Shown: positions 62,643-64,000 of the stretch, piece by piece
Layout: each line of letters starts with the position of its first letter
Position numbering within the stretch: the first letter of the stretch is position 1
NCBI GenBank assembly: GCA_013816245.1
Contig: JACDEU010000004.1
Coordinates: 1 to 64,000 of the forward strand
From: Actinomycetota bacterium
Lineage (GTDB): Bacteria > Actinomycetota > Thermoleophilia > Gaiellales > Gaiellaceae
Reading direction: 5' to 3'
Length of the DNA stretch: 64,000 nt
Position numbers and translations under genes: made by a program
The notes under the pieces: generated by a model
Databases searched by the model: none
Told to the model about the DNA's origin: nothing
What the model saw: the letters and a program-made list of their open reading frames with translations, nothing else

Positions 62643-62773
62643 CTGACAGAGGCTCTCTTCGAAGAATTGCCCTTCGCCGACAAACCCGAAGCGCCGCTCG
62701 AACAGCGGATCGACGAGTCCTACGAATCAGCTCAACGCGTTGCTCGAAGCGGCGGACTGGGAGACCGAGTAGC
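62624..62773 (+). pseudogene. Decayed gene end with a frameshift
   Basis: The plus-strand frame gives AKVYLTEALFEELPFADKPE then APLEQRIDES with host-like codons to about 62733. After that the good frame shifts by one base and ends TNQLNALLEAADWETE and TAG at 62771-62773. Removing one T restores a joined C-terminus of about 48 residues. The beginning is lost against the integrase remnant. No family recognised. Confidence 0.5.
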
Positions 62774-63015
62774 GCATAATCACTTTTTCGACACTTTCCC
62801 CGGTGTTACAGAACCGGGGGAACCTTCCGATAACTGGGCGATACGAGCGGGCAGACTCCCCGATGCTCGCGGATCATCCTGTCGTCGTCCGTGCGCCGGA
62901 ATGATTTGTCGAGGTCGATGCTTGACCTTCCTGCTCAGATGGCGAGACTGAGGATTGTGGAAGCGCAGCGTTCGGGGATAGGTCGTGTCGTGGGGCTTGT
63001 CGTGTTAGCGATCTC
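62774..63015. other. Non-coding stretch in the tRNA-Cys island remnant
   Basis: About 240 bases with lower GC and no convincing gene. CCCCGGT/ACCGGGG (62798-62804, 62813-62819) could be a hairpin after the decayed gene. The rest shows no clear signal. Confidence 0.4.
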
Positions 63016-63156
63016 ATGCTTGGAGGCGTCGGAGGAGTCATTGCTTTCGTCGCGGTGAAGTGGAGGCTTATTCCGAACCATGCGGTCGCATTGATGGCTG
63101 TTGTGGTTCTCGTCCCGTTGGTTCTATGGGGCTTCACCCAGGACGACCGAGCGTAG
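63016..63156 (+). CDS. Possible 46-residue membrane protein
   Basis: A short ORF from ATG 63016 reads MLGGVGGVIAFVAVKWRLIP then NHAVALMAVVVLVPLVLWGF and ends TQDDRA. Two hydrophobic helices with a basic loop between are plausible for a small membrane hairpin. There is no strong ribosome binding site, and it lies in a decayed region, so it may be a fragment. Confidence 0.35.
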   Translation: MLGGVGGVIAFVAVKWRLIPNHAVALMAVVVLVPLVLWGFTQDDRA

Positions 63157-63319
63157 ATCCGCTGGGCCCTGGTCGGGGGCGGAACCCTGGCGTATCACTC
63201 GCTCGATGATCCGTCCGCGTAGCCGCGGCCGCCTCCACTGCGACGAGGTAAGGCGCCAGAAGGTCTCCGACGTCCGCGGGCTTTGCCCGTCGCAGCCGCA
63301 AGCGCCCTCGGAGAAAGAC
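63157..63319. other. Gene-free stretch before the lipoprotein terminator
   Basis: About 160 bases with normal GC but no open frame of interest on either strand. It marks the edge of the degraded island. Confidence 0.35.
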
Positions 63320-63366
63320 CGTCCGGAAGTCATCATGCTCGGCGAAGCCGAGCAGACTTCCGGACG
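63320..63366 (-). terminator. Long stem-loop terminator of the lipoprotein gene
   Basis: CGTCCGGAAGTC (63320-63331) pairs with GACTTCCGGACG (63355-63366), and TGCTCGGC (63336-63343) pairs with GCCGAGCA (63347-63354) around a GAA loop, with a 4-base bulge between the stems. On the minus strand TCTTTCTC follows. It begins 3 bases beyond the stop codon. Confidence 0.8.
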
Positions 63367-63369
63367 CTA

Positions 63370-63825
63370 CTAGCCGCAGGCCAGCTTGCCGCCGCCTGCG
63401 ATCGGGCGGTTGGACTCCAACACCTCGAAGCACCAGTAGCAACGCGGCGCGACGATCGCGGCTGCAAGGTCGATGTACCTCGCTCGTTGGTGGATGGGCA
63501 AGGCCTCCTCGGTGATGTCGCGCTCGAACTGGTCGAGCGCCTTGTTGACGGCCGGATTCCCGTATTCCGCCTGACGCTTGATCGTCTTGATCACGACACG
63601 CAGTCGCTGCAGGTCGCGCTCGAGCCGCCTGCGCTGCGCGGCCTGCTTTGCCTTCGAGAGGCCCTTGCAATGCCGCGGCTGATCTCGCTGAACCTCGACC
63701 GTCTCGACCGGATAGGTCGTTACCTCGGCGGTCGTCACCTGGGCAGCCTGCTTCGTCTCACCGCCACAGCCCGCTAAGGCGACTGCCCCGACCAAAAGCG
63801 CGGCGAGGGCGAGACCCCGGTCCAT
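63370..63825 (-). CDS. Putative lipoprotein
   Basis: A 151-residue protein with a lipoprotein signal: basic start, LALAALLVGAVALAGC with the lipid-accepting Cys at 20. The mature part has a Thr-rich linker, a helical segment AQRRRLERDLQRLRVVIKTI and a C-terminal CYWCFEVLESN pair of Cys near the end. The function is unknown. It is transcribed from the window end towards a strong terminator, 21 bases after the neighbouring oxidoreductase gene. Confidence 0.85.
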   Translation of the reverse strand: MDRGLALAALLVGAVALAGCGGETKQAAQVTTAEVTTYPVETVEVQRDQPRHCKGLSKAKQAAQRRRLERDLQRLRVVIKTIKRQAEYGNPAVNKALDQFERDITEEALPIHQRARYIDLAAAIVAPRCYWCFEVLESNRPIAGGGKLACG

Positions 63826-63846
63826 GTCGCCAGGGTAGCCGGAGGC

Positions 63847-64000
63847 TCAGGCCGCAACCCCCGTGAACTGCGGGATGATCTCGTCGCCGTACGTCTTCAG
63901 CGTCTCCTCCTGCCCATGCGTCATGAGGTAGACGTTGAACTGGTCGACGCCGATCGACTCGAGCTCCTTCAGCTTCTTCGTCGCGTCCGCGGCCGTTCCG
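63847..64000 (-). CDS. C-terminal end of a luciferase-like monooxygenase (partial)
   Basis: The last 51 codons of a gene that enters from beyond the window. The sequence ATKKLKELESIGVDQFNVYL, followed by MTHGQEETLKTYGDEIIPQF, is the C-terminal pattern of LLM-class flavin or F420-dependent oxidoreductases. The catalytic part is outside the window. Confidence 0.75.
   Translation of the reverse strand, partial: GTAADATKKLKELESIGVDQFNVYLMTHGQEETLKTYGDEIIPQFTGVAA

Overview
This is a chromosomal window from a high-GC actinobacterium. Genes are packed head to tail, often sharing ATGA, GTGA or TTGA stop/start overlaps, and GTG and TTG starts are common. Protein content (DUF4331, an Rpf-like hydrolase, a tad locus with a VWA-TadB fusion, class III polyamine aminotransferases, tandem GT87 proteins, DVEAH-type acidic repeats) suggests class Thermoleophilia (Gaiellales/Solirubrobacterales-like). 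That placement is inference; there is no rRNA here to settle it.

Layout. 0-7 kb: a DUF4331 secreted protein divergent from an ECF sigma/anti-sigma pair, a PASTA penicillin-binding protein, an alkyladenine glycosylase and an MFS transporter. 7.4-13.6 kb: amino-acid metabolism (DegT-type aminotransferase, IlvE, SerA, class V aminotransferase), a frameshifted small gene and an ICMT-like methyltransferase. 13.6-16.2 kb: an irregular region with a composite-looking ORF, an Rpf-like hydrolase and two paralogous small genes. 16.3-21.9 kb: the gatCAB operon with an extra small gene, a cold-shock gene, folD behind an elaborate structured leader, and a ferritin-like protein. 21.9-23.1 kb: a solitary HMG-CoA reductase.

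23.2-39.1 kb is the most striking block: two back-to-back polyamine operons. The leftward operon carries an Lrp-type regulator, a polyamine aminotransferase, a complete PotABCD-like importer and an FAD amine oxidoreductase. The rightward operon carries a Tat-exported flavin amine oxidase, a GABA-type aminotransferase, a second complete importer and an aminobutyraldehyde-type dehydrogenase. Together they would import di- and polyamines and take them through aminoaldehydes and GABA towards succinate.

39-45.5 kb: a REPIN-like repeat pair, an LD-carboxypeptidase, an MFS transporter fused to a cyclic-nucleotide-binding domain, a tandem-repeat acidic protein, a GAF protein coupled to a subtilase without a signal peptide, a cyclodeaminase and an ECF sigma factor. 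45.5-55.7 kb: a tad/Flp pilus locus with a recently duplicated pilin gene, a divergent third pilin and a VWA-TadB fusion. 55.9-62.3 kb: a cell-wall hydrolase, DUF192, an LPG-synthase-like membrane protein, two GT87 glycosyltransferases and a methyltransferase. 62.4-63.3 kb: tRNA-Cys(GCA) with an integrase remnant running into it and other decayed fragments, which marks an old integration site. The window closes with a lipoprotein and the end of a luciferase-like monooxygenase.
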